Position numbers and translations under genes: made by a program. From Acetobacteraceae bacterium (GTDB lineage Bacteria > Pseudomonadota > Alphaproteobacteria > Acetobacterales > Acetobacteraceae): a stretch of DNA of 40,397 nucleotides. Of this stretch, positions 24,635 through 32,414 are shown piece after piece (position 1 is the stretch's first letter; every line of letters begins with the position of its first letter). The DNA lies in NCBI GenBank assembly GCA_025360065.1, contig JANYCX010000130.1, forward strand, positions 1 to 40,397. Reading direction: 5' to 3'. The notes under the pieces are model-generated. The model had not been told where the DNA came from. It searched no databases and saw nothing but the letters and a program-made list of their open reading frames with translations.

Positions 24635-25695
24635 TGGCGACGTTGGAATTGTATGATGTGCGCAAAAGCTTTGGCGCGACCGCAGTGCTCCACGGGGTTA
24701 ATCTGGCGCTGAACGATGGCGAAATGCTGGTGATTGTCGGCGCGTCCGGTTGCGGTAAATCAACCTTGCTGCGGCTGATTGCGGGCTTGGAAGTCCCCAC
24801 CGCCGGCCGCATTGTGCTGGATGGACGCGACGTTGCCCGGCTTGACCCGGCCGAGCGCGACATTGCCATGGTGTTCCAAAATTACGCGCTCTATCCGCAT
24901 ATGTCGGTGTTCGACAACATGGCCTATGCGCTGAAAATCCGCGGCCTGAGCCGCGATGATATCGCCCGCCGGGTGGGTGGAACCGCCGAAATGCTGGGGC
25001 TTGGCCCGTTGCTCGACCGCAAACCGCGCCAATTATCCGGCGGCCAGCGCCAGCGCGTCGCGATGGGCCGGGCGATCGTGCGGGAACCCAAATTATTCCT
25101 GTTCGATGAACCGCTGTCGAACCTCGACGCCAAATTGCGCGTGACCATGCGCGCCGAAATCAAGCGCCTGCAACGCCGCATGGGGGTGACGAGCCTGTAT
25201 GTGACCCACGATCAGGTCGAGGCAATGACGCTCGGGGACCGGCTGCTGGTCATGCATCAGGGCGTGCCGGTGCAGTTGGCAACCCCGATGGAGGTGTTTG
25301 AACGCCCGGCCACCACCTATGTCGCCGGCTTTATCGGGGCGCCGGCGATGAATTTGCTGCCGGGGGTGCTGTGCCAGGGGGGGATGGCGGTTGATCTTGG
25401 GCGTGGCATGGTAATTCCGTTCGCCGATGGCAAGCGCGATGGCGTCGATGGCCGCAAACTGACCATCGGCATTCGCCCGGAACATATCGTGCTCGATCCG
25501 GCTGGAATGATGTTGCAGATTGACCTGATCGAACCGCTGGGGTCGGAAACCGTGCTGATCGGCCGGATGGACGATGGTGAGTTGCTGTCGGTGAAAGTGC
25601 CCGGGCGGGCACCGGCGGGTGAGGCCATTCGGGTCAGTTTTCCGGCGGCGATGCTGCATGTGTTTGATGCGGAAACGGGGTTGCGTTTAGGCTAA
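24634..25695 (+). CDS. ugpC: Glycerol-3-phosphate ABC transporter ATP-binding protein UgpC
   Basis: This is a 353-residue ATPase read from [20 protein letters not shown] at 24634; a much longer upstream frame is an artefact of the ugpE overlap. Walker A is GASGCGKST, the signature [15 protein letters not shown] and Walker [19 protein letters not shown]-terminal TOBE/OB regulatory domain follows (about residues 235-353, [14 protein letters not shown]). MalK/UgpC-type ATPases carry this domain for regulatory contacts. It is last in the operon, followed by a dispersed palindrome. Confidence 0.95.
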   Translation: MATLELYDVRKSFGATAVLHGVNLALNDGEMLVIVGASGCGKSTLLRLIAGLEVPTAGRIVLDGRDVARLDPAERDIAMVFQNYALYPHMSVFDNMAYALKIRGLSRDDIARRVGGTAEMLGLGPLLDRKPRQLSGGQRQRVAMGRAIVREPKLFLFDEPLSNLDAKLRVTMRAEIKRLQRRMGVTSLYVTHDQVEAMTLGDRLLVMHQGVPVQLATPMEVFERPATTYVAGFIGAPAMNLLPGVLCQGGMAVDLGRGMVIPFADGKRDGVDGRKLTIGIRPEHIVLDPAGMMLQIDLIEPLGSETVLIGRMDDGELLSVKVPGRAPAGEAIRVSFPAAMLHVFDAETGLRLG

Positions 25696-25713
25696 TACGA
25701 AACCAGGAAGCGC

Positions 25714-25769
25714 GTTCTTTTTGTGAACAAAAAGCACTAAAAAAACTTTATCCGTTCCTGGCCGTTGGC
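25714..25769 (-). repeat. Dispersed palindromic repeat, copy 2 (after ugpC)
   Basis: Read on the minus strand it has the same order as the copy at 7418-7475: GCCAACGGC (25761-25769 on plus, as GCCGTTGGC), then AAAGTTTTTTT, then a hairpin of GTGCTTTTTG and CAAAAAGAAC around the loop TTCA. The stem has one mismatch. It sits 18 bases after the ugpC stop and could serve as its terminator. Confidence 0.65.
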
Positions 25770-25804
25770 GTGCCCACTCGGCACCGTCATCGTCATTGCG
25801 CGCC

Positions 25805-25877
25805 CTTGCGAAGCATTCCATCGCAAGCCCTTGTTACGAAATGGTATATCTGAATTATAATTGCTATATCGTAACAA
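25805..25877 (-). repeat. Conserved 3' flank of cassette copy B: two stacked inverted repeats
   Basis: The first repeat is CTTGCGA (25805-25811) with TCGCAAG (25821-25827) over a 9-base loop. The second is TTGTTACGA (25831-25839) with TCGTAACAA (25869-25877), a perfect 9-bp stem around an AT-rich loop. The second arm ends 26 bases before the copy B stop codon, against 28 in copy A. Stems are kept while loop bases differ from copy A, which suggests selection on structure. Confidence 0.65.
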
Positions 25878-25903
25878 ACAAGACACGATTCCACCTGCCG
25901 TAC

Positions 25904-26473
25904 TCACCCACCCGTCCCAGCAACCTCACAATCCCCCACAACCCCAGGCAACCCAACCGGCTCCAAACGCTGCTCCACAACCAGCGCCGGCTCAGCCCGA
26001 ACCACCACCGGCGGCACCGCAACCGAAACTCCCAGCATCCGGCAAATCGGCCGCAAGATGCGCCCCGCCTTGGGCTGCTCCAGCAGCGCCGTCCGCGTTG
26101 CAACCTCCGCCAGCAGCGCCTCCATCGCACCAAGATAAGCCGCCGCTTCCCAACCGAGCTCGCGCACAATCCACCCGCGCCCCGACGGCAAGGCAACCGG
26201 CCGCACGCGCTCAGCGTCCGTACGATCCCGCCGCGCCCGCGTCGCCTGAATCTTAACCGGCTTGCCCGTCAACGCCCGATAAAACCGCCGTGTTGCTCGG
26301 TTGAGATAGACCCAAAGCTGCATGGTAAATCGCGACAGATGTGGCATCTTCAAAAACCGCCGCGCAATCAACGCCCCCAGCCCCGCCATGATCATGGCAA
26401 AACGCCGTGCCAACTCTGGCGCGGTGTCCGGCAGACCGAATGGTTCGTTTGGTGCTGGCATGAATGATTTCAT
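25904..26473 (-). CDS. Protein of unknown function, cassette copy B (paralogue of the 5713-6270 gene)
   Basis: This 189-residue protein is read from the ATG at 26473, nine bases after AGGA (MKSFMPAPNEPFGLPDTAPE). I do not recognise a named family. It shares with copy A the blocks FGLPDTAPELARRFA, IMAGLGALIARRF, KMPHL, VALPSGRGWIVRELGWEAA, EALLAEVAT and AGRILRPICRMLGV, while the linker and tail differ. A weakly hydrophobic stretch (MIMAGLGALIA) is too short to call a membrane helix. It is rich in Arg and Ala and has conserved Trp residues. Like copy A it is monocistronic, on the minus strand, and convergent with an ABC ATPase gene (ugpC). Confidence 0.75.
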   Translation of the reverse strand: MKSFMPAPNEPFGLPDTAPELARRFAMIMAGLGALIARRFLKMPHLSRFTMQLWVYLNRATRRFYRALTGKPVKIQATRARRDRTDAERVRPVALPSGRGWIVRELGWEAAAYLGAMEALLAEVATRTALLEQPKAGRILRPICRMLGVSVAVPPVVVRAEPALVVEQRLEPVGLPGVVGDCEVAGTGG

Positions 26474-26505
26474 GATTAAATTCCTAACATAGGATAACAT
26501 CCAGC

Positions 26506-26523
26506 GCAAGCTTTTTTGTCGTC
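26506..26523 (-). promoter_or_regulatory. Conserved upstream box of cassette copy B
   Basis: On the gene strand the box reads GACGACAAAAAAGCTTGC and matches the box at 6302-6319 apart from one base. A possible -35 TTGCGC begins inside the box and a TAGGAA lies 17 bases on, so it may be a promoter. Confidence 0.45.
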
Positions 26524-26561
26524 GGCATCATCGTAACCCTTGTCGCTTTATAACCGGACAC

Positions 26562-26602
26562 TTCGTCGCCCGCGCTTGCGGGCAAGGGCCGGGGTGAGGG
26601 GG
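26562..26602. repeat. Intergenic palindromic repeat (GCCCGC-GCTT-GCGGGC plus CCGGGGTGAGGG)
   Basis: A perfect 6-bp stem, GCCCGC (26568-26573) with GCGGGC (26578-26583), is followed by AAGGGCCGGGGTGAGGGGG. The composition and order resemble the common CCCTCACCCCGGCCC intergenic repeat of alphaproteobacteria. A related, more degenerate copy is at 5519-5558. Confidence 0.5.
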
Positions 26603-26853
26603 CCTAGTCACAAAACCCCAAAACTGGAAGACAACCCGCCCATCTTCTGCGGGTATCATCACCACTACCCCTTCGAATTACACGGATAGGAAAGCGGCTC
26701 GGCTGTCCTGATGAGCGCAGTGCAGCGATAGCCGTGTCGGCGCCGTCGCGACTTTTGCGAAAAATCTGGCTTTGAGGCTATCGTGCCGACCGAGCAGCCG
26801 ATCCGCATCCATTTGGGGGAAGGGATACCGGCTCTCTGGATGAGTCATGCGCC
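26603..26853. other. Intergenic region upstream of the DUF4062 gene
   Basis: No gene or clear promoter is seen. CGGCT (26697-26701) can pair with AGCCG (26730-26734) around a CTGATGAG sequence, but no further ribozyme core is present. A purine-rich GGGGGAAGGG (26815-26824) is too far from the downstream GTG to be its ribosome-binding site. Confidence 0.35.
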
Positions 26854-27885
26854 GTGGTAAAGTTGATTACACAGTACCGGGTCTTCATTGGTTCACCCGG
26901 GTGTCTGGATGATGAGCGGCAGTGTTTTCGTCGTGTACTCGAAAAATATACGAGGATCCACAGCCAACCCCGCGATGTAGCATTCCAACCAGTGGGCTGG
27001 GAGGACACTATTGGGGGTGTCGGACGTCCGCAGGCGCTGATCAACGAAGATATCAAACAGTGTGATTACGCTGTATTCGTTCTGCATGATCGGTGGGGTT
27101 CGCCAACGGGGTCTCACTACACATCGGGGTTCGCAGAAGAATGGGCCCTCGCAGAGGAGCTATACACGGCCAATAAAGTCCGTAACATCGCCTTATTTTT
27201 TAAGAATGTCGAGCGGCGCCAATTAGACGACCCTGGCGAGCAACTGCGTGCTGTTCTGGCATTCAAGGATAAGATTGAAGCGGGAAAACGATATTTGTTC
27301 AGGCAATATGATGCCATTGAGAATTTCTCTGAGGCGCTTGAAGTGCTTTTGGCGCAATGGCTCAGAGATCACGAAAAGCCAAAAACCGGCATGTCGAGTG
27401 ACCTGCTAATAGGCAGTGCTTCGGCGATGGTTACAGCGAGTAGTTCATCGGCCCCTGGCGCACCTGACTTCGATTTTTGGATCACTGAGGCAATCAAGCA
27501 GGGGTTAGCAGGTATTCCGGATCAAAACGCCGCTTTGTTCTGCGCAACGAAAGCAATCGCTGCTGCAACGTCGGATATTGAATCGGCACGCGCACAGGCT
27601 ACGGCCGGGGTAGCTTTGTTCCACCTTGGTAAGCTCGATGAGGCGATTTCGGCGTTCACGACGGTTGCCGAGCGATTTCCCCCTTCTATCGACGCAGATC
27701 TCCGCTATTGGCAAGCCCAGGCGCTCTTCAACAAGGGGGTCAGCCTCGGCGCGCTCGGTCGCGGCATTGAGGAAATTGCCGTCTACGACGATCTGCTGGC
27801 CCGCTTCGGCACAGCAACCGAGTTGCCGCTGCGTGAAGCGGTCGCGGTAGCAGAACTTCACAAGAGAAATTTACTTAAGTCTTAA
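26854..27885 (+). CDS. DUF4062 (TIR-like) and TPR protein, possible defence or signalling factor
   Basis: This 343-residue protein is read from a GTG at 26854; no ATG start fits and no good ribosome-binding site is visible. Residues 8-170 look like DUF4062, a TIR-like fold: YRVFIGSPGCLDDERQCFRR, then ALINEDIKQCDYAVFVLHDR, WGSPTG, and GFAEEWALAEEL. Residues 230-343 hold TPR-type repeats (ATAGVALFHLGKLDEAISAF, LFNKGVSLGALGRGIEEIAV). The base composition is visibly more AT-rich than the rest of the window, indicating horizontal acquisition. Related DUF4062 proteins occur in defence islands and NLR-like sensors, but no partner gene is seen. The TPR array is short and may be truncated. Confidence 0.7.
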   Translation: MVKLITQYRVFIGSPGCLDDERQCFRRVLEKYTRIHSQPRDVAFQPVGWEDTIGGVGRPQALINEDIKQCDYAVFVLHDRWGSPTGSHYTSGFAEEWALAEELYTANKVRNIALFFKNVERRQLDDPGEQLRAVLAFKDKIEAGKRYLFRQYDAIENFSEALEVLLAQWLRDHEKPKTGMSSDLLIGSASAMVTASSSSAPGAPDFDFWITEAIKQGLAGIPDQNAALFCATKAIAAATSDIESARAQATAGVALFHLGKLDEAISAFTTVAERFPPSIDADLRYWQAQALFNKGVSLGALGRGIEEIAVYDDLLARFGTATELPLREAVAVAELHKRNLLKS

Positions 27886-27969
27886 ATTTTGCACCGCGGG
27901 AGCGCGCAATGCCACCTGTCACTATGGATGATGGTGAGTTTCCTGGCGTGCTTTTTGAGCAAATGGTAA

Positions 27970-28409
27970 CATGGTCCGTCGAACAGCAAACTCGACCTTG
28001 CCGCCATCGTCGTCAAGCGCGGCAGCGATTACCCACCGCCATTCGATGCCCCTTGTTGCGACCGCGAGCCGATGCGCCTCGGAGACCCCGCTGGTCTGCG
28101 CCAGTTCGGCATCAACCTCCTCCGCCTTCCGCCCGAAGCCTGGTCAAGCCAGCGACACTGGCAGATCGCAAGCAAAGAGTTCGTCTACATCGTCAGTGAG
28201 GAGGTCGTTCTTGTAACAGATGCCGGCGAGGAAACACTGCGCGCGGGCGACGCCGCGGGCTTCAAGGCAGCCGACCCCGACGGGCATCACCGAAAGAACG
28301 CAGCACGTCGGAAGCACCGGACCCCAAGGTCGGTACGCGGCTTCCCGGCAACGATTGCACCGACTGGGACATCGATATGATGATCATCGACGATAGCCCG
28401 GATGGTTAA
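27970..28409 (+). pseudogene. Cupin-domain protein, frameshifted and start-less
   Basis: One frame encodes LDLAAIVVKRGSDYPPPFDA, GLRQFGINLLRLPPEAWSSQ, RHWQIASKEFVYIVSEEVVL and AGFKAADPDGHHRKN, the pattern of a single-domain cupin. After about 28300 the continuation PDPKVGTRLPGNDCTDWDID and MMIIDDSPDG, ending at TAA 28407-28409, is in another frame. No start codon is present between the upstream TAA (27967) and the conserved N-terminus, so both the start and the reading frame are broken. It follows the DUF4062 gene in what looks like a decayed, mobile-prone zone. Confidence 0.75.
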
Positions 28410-28423
28410 ACCACGCGGGACTT

Positions 28424-28478
28424 ATACCAAGCGCCCTTGATGTTGACCCATGAAGACTGGGTCAACGGCGCTTGGTAT
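28424..28478. repeat. Large two-part inverted repeat (hairpin)
   Basis: An outer stem ATACCAAGCGCC (28424-28435) with GGCGCTTGGTAT (28467-28478) encloses an inner stem GTTGACCCA (28442-28450) with TGGGTCAAC (28458-28466). Both stems are perfect. The outer right arm follows the inner one directly, while a CTTGAT bulge sits on the left. The shape is that of a small intergenic repeat element or processed RNA rather than a terminator, as no T-run follows. Confidence 0.8.
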
Positions 28479-28609
28479 TATCGCTCTATGCCCGTAGCCC
28501 CTGCAATGGCGAAATCCATGTGCAGGGATAAACGTCATTTATATGTCAGGATCAATGCGGCAACGTCGGAAGGTCAGTCTTGACCACCGGAAACCGTGCC
28601 CTGCGAATT

Positions 28610-28686
28610 TGGTCGGAGTGAGAGGATTCGAACCTCCGGCCCCTGGACCCCGAGACCAGTGCTCTACCAGGCTGAGCTACACTCCG
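28610..28686 (-). tRNA. tRNA-Pro (CGG)
   Basis: The 77-base gene including encoded CCA folds as a cloverleaf. The acceptor stem is CGGAGTG/CACTCCG, the D arm GCTC...GAGC, and the T arm GGAGG-TTCGAAT-CCTCT. The anticodon loop is CTCGGGG, giving anticodon CGG with U33 and G37, as expected for proline. The last pair of the anticodon stem is a U-U mismatch (CUGGU/UCCAG), a mild oddity. Confidence 0.93.
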
Positions 28687-28734
28687 ACCGAGGGGCGGCT
28701 TATATCGGTGCCGGCCGTGAAGGGCAACCCCTTC

Positions 28735-29316
28735 TCAGAGCAGCGACCCTGGCTGGCTGACCGGCTTTGGCAACATGGCGAGGCGGGCGAGCAAAGCGGG
28801 CACGCCGTCGACGATTTCGAACAGGTCCCGTGCGGTTGCCTGGGCGAAGCCGTTGGCGATGCAGGCTTCGATCATCGCCACCCAGGGCTTGGCGTAGCCG
28901 GCGATGTCGCAGATCAGGATCGGCTTATCGTGCAGGCGCAATTGCCGCCAGGTGAGGATTTCGAAAAATTCGTCGAGCGTGCCAAGCCCGCCCGGCAGGA
29001 TCACAAACGCGTCGGCCAGTTCGAACATCCGCCGCTTGCGGCTGTGCATGCTGTCGGTAACGATCAGTTCACCGGCACCGATATGGGCGATCTCGCGCCG
29101 CATCAGAAAGTCGGGCATCACGCCAACCAACTCACCACCGGCACCTTGCGCGGCGCGCGCCACCACCCCCATCAGCCCGATCCCCCCGCCGCCATAGACC
29201 AGCTTGATGCTGGCGGCCGCGAGGCCGTGGCCCAATTCGGTGGCACTGGCCGCGAAGGCGGGGTTGGTGCCGACAGCGGAACCGCAAAAAACGGCGGCAG
29301 ATTGAATGCGGGACAT
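28735..29316 (-). CDS. LOG family protein (cytokinin riboside 5'-monophosphate phosphoribohydrolase-like)
   Basis: This 193-residue protein is read from MSRIQSAAVFCGSAVGTNPA. It has the Rossmann motif VYGGGGIGLMG, the SMHSRKRRMFELADAFVILP block and PGGLGTLDEFFEILTW, the PGGxGTxxE signature of LOG/TIGR00730 proteins. Members cleave nucleoside 5'-monophosphates to free base and ribose 5-phosphate and were often misnamed lysine decarboxylase. The physiological substrate in bacteria is usually unknown. It lies 48 bases after the tRNA gene in transcription terms on the same strand. Confidence 0.92.
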   Translation of the reverse strand: MSRIQSAAVFCGSAVGTNPAFAASATELGHGLAAASIKLVYGGGGIGLMGVVARAAQGAGGELVGVMPDFLMRREIAHIGAGELIVTDSMHSRKRRMFELADAFVILPGGLGTLDEFFEILTWRQLRLHDKPILICDIAGYAKPWVAMIEACIANGFAQATARDLFEIVDGVPALLARLAMLPKPVSQPGSLL

Positions 29317-29473
29317 CAGGGGTCTCCAGACCAGAAAAATTGGGTGCGGCGCGCGCTTAGCACACTCTGTCAACTGAGATCATTTTTTGCGGAGGGTATG
29401 GAATAGGGATTGGCGGTCGGACGTCTAACTGGGTATGTTACCACTGCGTTCAAAATTATGAGGGGGGATACTC

Positions 29474-29938
29474 ATGCGTCGTTTCGGGTTGGTTTTCGGC
29501 GGCTTGGCTTTGGCGGCGGTTGTGGCAGGGGCTGGCTTTGCCCAGGCCCAGGGTGCGTTCGCTGATGTGATCGCTGCGCGGCAGGCGGGTTACAAGGCGG
29601 CTGGCGCCAATATGGGCGCGATCAAGAAAGTGCTCGATGCCGGTGGCGATCTGACCACGGTTGCCTCAAATGCGCAGGAAATTTCCGATTGGGCCAAGAA
29701 AATCCCGACGCTGTTCCCGACTGGCAGCGGCCCGGAATCCGGCGTCAAAACTGCGGCCCTGCCCGAAATCTGGGTCAGCAAGGGCGATTTCGAGAAGGCT
29801 GCCGCAGCACTTGGTGTCGAAGCCGACAAGTTGATGGTCGCGCTGAAGGCCAATGACAAGACCGCCGCGACCGCCGCGTTTGGTGCCACCGGTGGCACAT
29901 GTGGCGCTTGCCATCGCACCTTCCGCGCCAAGACCTGA
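29474..29938 (+). CDS. Cytochrome c' (class II c-type cytochrome)
   Basis: This 154-residue periplasmic haem protein has signal peptide MRRFGLVFGGLALAAVVAGA and a likely cleavage after AQA. The four-helix body ends with the haem motif CGACH (Cys143, Cys146, His147) near the C-terminus, as in cytochrome c'/c556. The R-x-x-x-Y/M pattern (IAARQAGYKAAGANMGAIKK) is the family N-terminal helix. An AGGGGGG ribosome-binding site precedes the ATG. A strong terminator follows. Cytochrome b561 lies convergent downstream; c' and b561 are often gene neighbours. Confidence 0.92.
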   Translation: MRRFGLVFGGLALAAVVAGAGFAQAQGAFADVIAARQAGYKAAGANMGAIKKVLDAGGDLTTVASNAQEISDWAKKIPTLFPTGSGPESGVKTAALPEIWVSKGDFEKAAAALGVEADKLMVALKANDKTAATAAFGATGGTCGACHRTFRAKT

Positions 29939-29959
29939 TCGGGTTCCAAGCGGACATCG

Positions 29960-29990
29960 AACCCGGAGGACACGGTCCTCCGGGTTTTTT
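29960..29990 (+). terminator. Rho-independent terminator after cytochrome c'
   Basis: A 12-bp stem, AACCCGGAGGAC (29960-29971) with GTCCTCCGGGTT (29975-29986), has the 3-base loop ACG and ends in a run of six T to 29990. This is a textbook intrinsic terminator between convergent genes. Confidence 0.93.
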
Positions 29991-30025
29991 GCTGACCGGC
30001 GGTCAGCGATAGGTCGGCGCGGAAT

Positions 30026-30670
30026 TTAAAGCCGTGTCACCGCCAGCCATACCAGAACCGCGATCACGATCAGGACCGCGCCGGCAAGCATCGGGTTTAC
30101 CATGCGCGGCGCCGGGGTCACCGCCGGCAGGCGCTTCTTGCCGGTCAGCATCGGCCGCACCAGATCGTGGCGCTTGACTACCGCATAGGCAATGATCGCG
30201 ATCACATGCAGCAGCGCCACGATCTTGATCAGATCGAAGGTGAGGGAATGCAGTTTCAGCAATGTCTCGCTGAGCGGTGCGGCGATCAGTTTCGACAACG
30301 GACCTTCGACGAAATCGTCGTCGTTGCGGCCAAACAACCCCGTGCCAATTTGCGCCAGCAGCAACGCAAGGATGCCCACCACCATCCAGCCACCGGCCTC
30401 GTTATGGCCAATCTGGGTATCGGGTTCGCGGCGGGGAAAATGCAGTAAATGCTGAATTGCGGCGAGCGGGTGGCGGATGAACTGGCTAAACCGTGCGGTT
30501 TCGCTGCCGATGAGGCCCCAGACCAAGCGCCACAGCACCAGCACTAGGATGGCCTCGCCGCACAGCATGTGCAGCGCCATCATGCTAAGCTTGATGGTGA
30601 CGTAGCTGCCGACGATCAGCGCCACCAATATCCAATGGAACAGCCTGATCGGCAAATCCCATATTTTCAT
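30026..30670 (-). CDS. Cytochrome b561-type membrane protein
   Basis: This 214-residue protein is read from MKIWDLPIRLFHWILVALIV. It has four or five membrane helices and the conserved His residues of bacterial b561: WDLPIRLFHW, LHMLCGEAILVLVLWRLVWG, KLHSLTFDLIKIVALLHVIA. It ends with an extra hydrophobic helix (MLAGAVLIVIAVLVWLA). Such proteins pass electrons from quinol to a periplasmic c-type cytochrome, and the convergent cytochrome c' gene is the natural candidate. A longer N-terminus to 30718 is less likely. Confidence 0.9.
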   Translation of the reverse strand: MKIWDLPIRLFHWILVALIVGSYVTIKLSMMALHMLCGEAILVLVLWRLVWGLIGSETARFSQFIRHPLAAIQHLLHFPRREPDTQIGHNEAGGWMVVGILALLLAQIGTGLFGRNDDDFVEGPLSKLIAAPLSETLLKLHSLTFDLIKIVALLHVIAIIAYAVVKRHDLVRPMLTGKKRLPAVTPAPRMVNPMLAGAVLIVIAVLVWLAVTRL

Positions 30671-30858
30671 TGGCAGCATCAGGCCGGTGCTCGGTATGCG
30701 CGGCGCCATTGGATACATCCCTCATTTTCTTTTCATCGGTGGCATTTTGGCCGCCACACCGATTGGACAAACCAGACATTGTTTCTATTCCATCAGACAC
30801 CGGAGTGGAACTGTTTAGAAAGAGTGACGCGGTGCGTTTGGCGCGATACTGTAGCGCC

Positions 30859-31926
30859 ATGGGACAAGAACCGGTCAAACTCTATCGCGCCAGCCCGTTT
30901 CGCATTGCGGGCTTGGTTGCGGGCGTGGTGGCGCTCGGGGGGGCGGTGTGGTGGGGCAGCGCGAGCCATCGCGCCCCGCCGGTCGCACAGCAAGCAGCCG
31001 TTGCGGTCCCGGCATCGCCGGTTGTGGCTGCTGCGGCCCCGGCCATCGCTGCGCCCAGCTTTGATATTGTTCGGGTCAATCCGCAGGGCAATGCCGTGAT
31101 CGCCGGCCGGGCGGCGGCGGGGGCCGAGGTAAGTGTTCAACAAAATGGTCAGGAGATCGGGCGGGCCAAGGCCGATCAGCAAGGTCAGTTCGTTGTGCTG
31201 CCGGCCAAACCGATCGCGCCCGGGGCGCAGGAACTGACCTTGTCCGCCCGCAGTGGCGATCAGCCGGCGGTTAGCGCCAGCGCGCCAGTGATCGTTGTGG
31301 TGCCGACGCCGGCGATCGCACAAACCGCCGCGCCCGCACCGCCCCCGGCGACCCCGTTGGTTATTCTGGCCCCGCCGAACGCGGCACCACGGATTTTACA
31401 GGCGCCGACCCAGGCCGGCCAGGACGCGCCGCGCAAAGGCCTGGCGCTGAATAGTGTCGATTATGATTCCGCCGGCGCGATCCGGTTTTCCGGCACCGCA
31501 GATCCGGCCAGCCCCCTGCGGATCTATGTCGATAACCGCGTATTGGGCGAGGTCATCACCGACGCGGGCGGGACCTGGGTTCTCGGGCCGACTGATACGG
31601 TTTCAGCCGGGGATCATGTGCTGCGCTTGGACCAGCTTGCGGCCAATGGCGGCGTAGCAGCACGGGTGGAGGTGCCGTTCCGCCGGGTGCTGGCCAGTGA
31701 GGTGCCGATTGCCGGTAGCCAAACCGTGGTTGTTCAGCCGGGGGAAAGCCTGTGGCGGATTGCGCAACGACTTTATGGCGCCGGGGTCCATTATACCGAC
31801 ATCTATCAGGCCAATCTCAGTCAGATCCGCAACCCGGATTTGATATTTCCGGGTCAGGTCTTTGCAACCCCTGCTGCCGCCCGTCCTGCGACTGCGAGGC
31901 CGGCTTCATCCAATAGTTCCAGATAG
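30859..31926 (+). CDS. LysM and Ig-like domain membrane-anchored protein
   Basis: This 355-residue protein is read from MGQEPVKLYRASPFRIAGLV. Residues 15-33 form one membrane anchor. A Pro/Ala-rich spacer leads to two Ig-like modules (about 66-130, FDIVRVNPQGNAVIAGRAAA, and 195-270, IRFSGTADPASPLRIYVDNR). A LysM domain lies at residues 289-337 (VVVQPGESLWRIAQRLYGAG, DLIFPGQVFATP). LysM binds peptidoglycan, so the body is placed in the periplasm. Similar proteins are common in Rhodospirillales with no fixed name. The 3' end overlaps the convergent gene by 73 bases. Confidence 0.88.
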   Translation: MGQEPVKLYRASPFRIAGLVAGVVALGGAVWWGSASHRAPPVAQQAAVAVPASPVVAAAAPAIAAPSFDIVRVNPQGNAVIAGRAAAGAEVSVQQNGQEIGRAKADQQGQFVVLPAKPIAPGAQELTLSARSGDQPAVSASAPVIVVVPTPAIAQTAAPAPPPATPLVILAPPNAAPRILQAPTQAGQDAPRKGLALNSVDYDSAGAIRFSGTADPASPLRIYVDNRVLGEVITDAGGTWVLGPTDTVSAGDHVLRLDQLAANGGVAARVEVPFRRVLASEVPIAGSQTVVVQPGESLWRIAQRLYGAGVHYTDIYQANLSQIRNPDLIFPGQVFATPAAARPATARPASSNSSR

Positions 31927-32315
31927 GGGCCCAAATTCAGCAGGAACGATGTCAAAGCGGTCACCAATTCGGTAACCGTGGATGGGACCTTAAATGTGGT
32001 TTGGGTTGACAGCACCACCCGGTGATCGGCCGCCAGCTGGGCGGTCCAGCCTGGTGGCAGCACCCCCGGCAGCTGGATGACCGTGCGCAGGATGTCGCGA
32101 CGCCGGCCATCGGCGGTGCCGGCCGTGCTTGGCACCCGCCCGACGACAACGCTCAGCGCCAGACCGCAGCCTTCGGCGTTGTTCATCGTCGCCCAGATCT
32201 GGCGTCCCATCCAGGTAACGTTGAAGGCGGGAAAATTATCCGGCGATGTCGGGCTCAGACGGCCATCGCTGTCAACCGAAAACGGGCCCAGGGTAAGCGG
32301 TGCATCGAATGGCAT
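31854..32315 (-). CDS. Conserved-looking hypothetical protein
   Basis: This 153-residue protein starts MPFDAPLTLGPFSVDSDGRL behind ACAGGAG. I do not recognise it. The N-terminal part reads like a small beta-rich domain (FNVTWMGRQIWATMNNAEGC, ILRTVIQLPGVLPPGWTAQL). The C-terminal part is a single helix (VTELVTALTSFLLNLGPYLE) with an Ala-rich tail. Good codon usage and ribosome-binding site support it as a gene. Its last 73 bases overlap the end of the LysM gene on the other strand, so the tails of the two proteins constrain each other. Confidence 0.65.
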   Translation of the reverse strand: MPFDAPLTLGPFSVDSDGRLSPTSPDNFPAFNVTWMGRQIWATMNNAEGCGLALSVVVGRVPSTAGTADGRRRDILRTVIQLPGVLPPGWTAQLAADHRVVLSTQTTFKVPSTVTELVTALTSFLLNLGPYLELLDEAGLAVAGRAAAGVAKT

Positions 32316-32414
32316 TGGTGGCTCCTGTAGCCCAATCATCGCGGATCAACGGAACTCTCTTGCCCGACAAAGGTGAAACTTCCATAAACAGGCGCCCCGG
32401 AGCGCAATATCATC

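Noticed and set aside
26690-26740. Possible hammerhead-type ribozyme around CTGATGAG
   Set aside because: The CGAAA half of the catalytic core is missing and only one short stem (CGGCT/AGCCG) is present.
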